Below, piece by piece: positions 5,283 to 6,743 of a stretch of 6,743 nt of DNA. This DNA comes from Deltaproteobacteria bacterium CG_4_8_14_3_um_filter_43_13. Lineage in GTDB: Bacteria; Desulfobacterota; UBA8473. The stretch is taken from the NCBI GenBank assembly GCA_002782605.1, contig PFIF01000277.1, positions 1 through 6,743 of the forward strand, given 5' to 3'. A model generated the notes under the pieces. That model made no database searches and was not told where the DNA came from. It worked only from the letters and a program-made list of their open reading frames with translations. Positions within the stretch are counted from its first letter, which is position 1, and the number at the start of each line of letters is the position of its first letter. The position numbers and the translations under genes were made by a program.

Positions 5283-5421
5283 GTTAAAAAGTAACTATTC
5301 AGGTAGGCACAAAGGCACAGAGCACCAAAGGCACAAAGCAGGAAAAAACAACGAAACGACCCTGCTCCGCTTTGTGCCTATGTGCCTTTGCCGCTTTGTG
5401 CCTGAGTAGTTACGTTAAAAA
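5283..5421. mobile_element. MITE-like inverted-repeat element with 8-bp target duplication
   Basis: The core (5291-5413) starts GTAACTATTCAGG and ends CCTGAGTAGTTAC, terminal inverted repeats with one mismatch in 13. Inside, the left arm is four 8-bp units: GGCACAAA (5306), GGCACAGA (5314), GCACCAAA (5322) and GGCACAAA (5330). The right arm mirrors them in register: TTTGTGCC (5371), TATGTGCC (5379), TTTGCCGC (5387) and TTTGTGCC (5395). The innermost pairing is a perfect 10 bp (5330-5339 with 5369-5378), and AGCAGG/CCTGCT (5337-5342 with 5361-5366) offers a competing inner stem. GTTAAAAA directly flanks both sides (5283-5290 and 5414-5421), as expected of a target-site duplication. The element encodes no protein, so it would need a transposase from elsewhere. 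It lies immediately after the thiolase stop codon and 27 bp or less before the dehydrogenase start, and should form a large hairpin in the operon mRNA. Confidence 0.7.
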
Positions 5422-6600
5422 CTACACCTCCACTATAATAGCAGCCCCCTGCCCTCCGCCAATACACAGGGTTGCCAAGCCCATTTTAGAACCCCTTTTC
5501 TTCATTTCGTACAACAGAGTCACCAGTATCCTGGCACCGCTGGCGCCTATAGGATGGCCTAGCGCTATAGCCCCTCCGTTAACGTTTACTTTATCTAAAT
5601 CCCATCCCATCTCCCTGTTTACGAATATTGCCTGGGATGCAAATGCCTCATTTGCCTCTATCAGATCTAAATCTGAAACAACCAATTTGGCCTTTGCAAG
5701 TGCCTTTTTACTGGCCGGGACAGGGGCAGTACCCATAATCGCCGGATCCACTCCGGCAGTAGCGTAGGATTTGATTGCAGCCATCGGTTTTAAACCAAGC
5801 TCATCTGCCTTCTGTTTTGACATTATTACCAATGCGGCTGCCCCATCGTTTATGCCCGATGCATTGCCGGCAGTAACCGTTCCATCCTTTTTGAAGGCCG
5901 GCCGTAGTTTTGCCAATGTCTCTTTTGTAGTGTCGGGTCTGGGATGTTCATCAGTATCGAATGTTTTCACTTCTCCCTTTCTCAGGGGAATCTCGATCGG
6001 CACTATCTCGTCTTTAAACCTTCCTTCTTCTATGGCTCTGGCCGTTTTCATCTGGCTTCGAAGAGCAAAGTCATCCTGTTCTTCTCTGGTAATCCCAAAG
6101 CTATCTGCCACATTTTCTGCTGTAATCCCCATATGGTACCCGTTAAATATATCCCACAAACCGTCGTGTATCATCAAATCAACCAACTTGTCGTCATTCA
6201 TCCTGATACCCCAACGTGCCTTATTTATGGCATAGGGTGTCATGCTCATATTCTCTAAGCCGCCGGCGATAATTATCTCTGCATCCCCCACCATTATAGC
6301 CTGGGCTGCCAGCATTACCGACTTCAGGCCTGATGCACAAACCTTATTTACAGTATATGAGGGTACTTCCTGGGGTATCCCTGCATCTATTGCCGCCTGC
6401 CTGGCAGGATTCTGTCCCAATCCTGCCTGTAAAACATTCCCCATTATTATCTCATCTATCTGATTGCCCTTTAGCCCTGTCCTTTTGACTACTTCTTCAA
6501 TAACCTTAGCCCCCAGCTTCACAGCAGGTACGTCTTTAAAGGAGCCGCCAAATGTGCCTACTGCTGTCCTGACACCATTTATAATCACAACCTCTCTCAT
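5422..6600 (-). CDS. Acetyl-CoA C-acetyltransferase (thiolase)
   Basis: This is a full-length 392-residue biosynthetic-type thiolase, the same length as well-studied bacterial acetoacetyl-CoA thiolases. It condenses two acetyl-CoA to acetoacetyl-CoA or runs the reverse thiolysis, in the cytoplasm as a probable tetramer. The nucleophile is Cys88 in NKVCASGLKS, followed by the LAAQAI and GGLENMSMTPY segments. The second active-site set is Asn317 in NEAFA, His349 in GGAIALGHPIGASGAR and Cys379 in TLCIGGGQG. The region around residues 120-150 matches the tetramerisation loop of the family. The start ATG is preceded by AAGGAGG at seven bases. It leads the thiolase, dehydrogenase and hydrolase order on the minus strand. 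Its stop codon directly abuts the duplicated GTTAAAAA of the inverted-repeat element, so the insertion spared the reading frame. Chain-length preference cannot be decided from the sequence, but the partner gene suggests four-carbon substrates. Confidence 0.96.
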   Translation of the reverse strand: MREVVIINGVRTAVGTFGGSFKDVPAVKLGAKVIEEVVKRTGLKGNQIDEIIMGNVLQAGLGQNPARQAAIDAGIPQEVPSYTVNKVCASGLKSVMLAAQAIMVGDAEIIIAGGLENMSMTPYAINKARWGIRMNDDKLVDLMIHDGLWDIFNGYHMGITAENVADSFGITREEQDDFALRSQMKTARAIEEGRFKDEIVPIEIPLRKGEVKTFDTDEHPRPDTTKETLAKLRPAFKKDGTVTAGNASGINDGAAALVIMSKQKADELGLKPMAAIKSYATAGVDPAIMGTAPVPASKKALAKAKLVVSDLDLIEANEAFASQAIFVNREMGWDLDKVNVNGGAIALGHPIGASGARILVTLLYEMKKRGSKMGLATLCIGGGQGAAIIVEV

Positions 6601-6640
6601 TTTTTAACCTCCTTGCCAGTTCCCCATTATTATGAAATTT

Positions 6641-6661
6641 GTAACTATTCAGGCACAAAGG
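6641..6661 (+). repeat. One-ended copy of the inverted-repeat element terminus
   Basis: GTAACTATTCAGG followed by CACAAAGG repeats the left end of the element at 5291, except that the 5291 copy has four extra bases (a GGTA duplication) at the junction. No matching right arm or target duplication is seen; only a short ATAGTT (6662-6667) complements AACTAT (6643-6648). It lies about 40 bp upstream of the thiolase start and may be a truncated relic or the seed of an element. Confidence 0.6.
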
Positions 6662-6695
6662 ATAGTTCAGTTACCAGTTATCGGTTAATTAGTTC
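6661..6695 (+). repeat. Degenerate 7-bp tandem repeat
   Basis: The segment can be read as consecutive heptamers GATAGTT, CAGTTAC, CAGTTAT, CGGTTAA and TTAGTTC, sharing a GTTA core in the middle three. Short tandem heptamers of this type are found as dispersed repeats in various bacterial genomes. It begins where the truncated element terminus ends, and it overlaps the last few codons of the possible upstream gene. Confidence 0.45.
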
Positions 6696-6743
6696 ATACT
6701 GAAAAATTCCCTTTTCCGCTCTCTCGATCAGGTTTTTTGACCC
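6678..6743 (-). CDS. Possible C-terminal end of a gene upstream of the thiolase (unrecognised)
   Basis: One minus-strand frame is open from the window edge to a TAA at 6680-6678, giving 21 residues: GSKNLIERAEKGIFQYE and then four more. The other two frames close early. The composition resembles a natural helical protein end. If real, the gene lies 77 bp upstream of the thiolase on the same strand and may belong to the same operon. Its last codons fall in the 7-bp tandem repeat, so the natural C-terminus may have been altered by repeat insertion. The piece is too short to name. Confidence 0.35.
   Translation of the reverse strand, partial: GSKNLIERAEKGIFQYELINR

Noticed and set aside
5306..5402. 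Possible CRISPR-like array, because of repeated 8-bp units
   Set aside because: The units are contiguous without spacers and are mirrored in two arms, which fits an inverted-repeat element and not a CRISPR array.
4671..6463. Several plus-strand open frames of 73-178 codons opposite the dehydrogenase and thiolase genes
   Set aside because: They are antisense shadows of two clearly conserved enzymes; their low-complexity Ser/Ile/Leu-rich translations reflect reverse-complemented codons.
6600..6608. A third TTTTTAAC-like occurrence at the thiolase start, resembling the element's target duplication
   Set aside because: It belongs to the spacer between the Shine-Dalgarno sequence and the ATG. 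No element end adjoins it, and such AT-rich octamers occur easily by chance.

Overview
The window looks like chromosomal DNA from a mesophilic, probably anaerobic bacterium with moderate to low GC. The gene mix (acetyl-CoA acetyltransferase plus 3-hydroxybutyryl-CoA dehydrogenase, an ORF6N-domain protein, a Ste24-like membrane protease, a fragment of an FmdE-like zinc ribbon, many small dispersed hairpin repeats) would fit Desulfobacterota (former Deltaproteobacteria) or a similar lineage. No marker gene is present, so this assignment is a guess.

Layout. The left end (1-58, minus) may hold the first codons of a gene that runs out of the window. An ORF6N-domain protein lies on the minus strand at 103-660; it contains a perfect 27-bp palindrome and has further small palindromes in its leader. 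Positions 661-1325 hold no intact gene: there is a decayed coding fragment (about 805-984, minus), a strong GC-rich hairpin with a competing pairing partner (1071-1114), and a candidate promoter. A full-length CAAX prenyl protease 1-like M48 metallopeptidase follows on the plus strand (1326-2564). Convergent with it is a small minus-strand cluster: a 59-residue helical protein (3281-3460), 15 bp ahead of a GNAT acetyltransferase (2606-3265), and upstream of both a start-less zinc-ribbon remnant (3509-3631) that joins repeat-like sequence.

The right half is a minus-strand acyl-CoA operon, read right to left: the possible tail of an upstream gene (6678-6743), thiolase (5422-6600), 3-hydroxyacyl-CoA dehydrogenase (4409-5263) and an isochorismatase-family cysteine hydrolase (3740-4318), followed by a terminator-like hairpin (3678-3699). 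The thiolase and dehydrogenase catalyse adjacent steps joining acetyl-CoA, acetoacetyl-CoA and 3-hydroxybutyryl-CoA. They could serve butyrate or fatty-acid oxidation, or synthesis of four-carbon acyl units; the enoyl-CoA hydratase and acyl-CoA dehydrogenase that would complete the pathway are not in the window.

The most notable non-coding feature is a 123-bp MITE-like inverted repeat (5291-5413) between thiolase and dehydrogenase. It is built of mirrored 8-bp units, bounded by GTAACTAYTCAGG ends and flanked by a perfect 8-bp direct repeat GTTAAAAA. Removing it and one copy of the direct repeat leaves a 27-bp gap typical of an operon, so it looks like a recent insertion. A one-ended copy of its terminus lies upstream of the thiolase at 6641-6661, next to 7-bp tandem repeats. 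I see no tRNA, rRNA, CRISPR array or complete insertion sequence.
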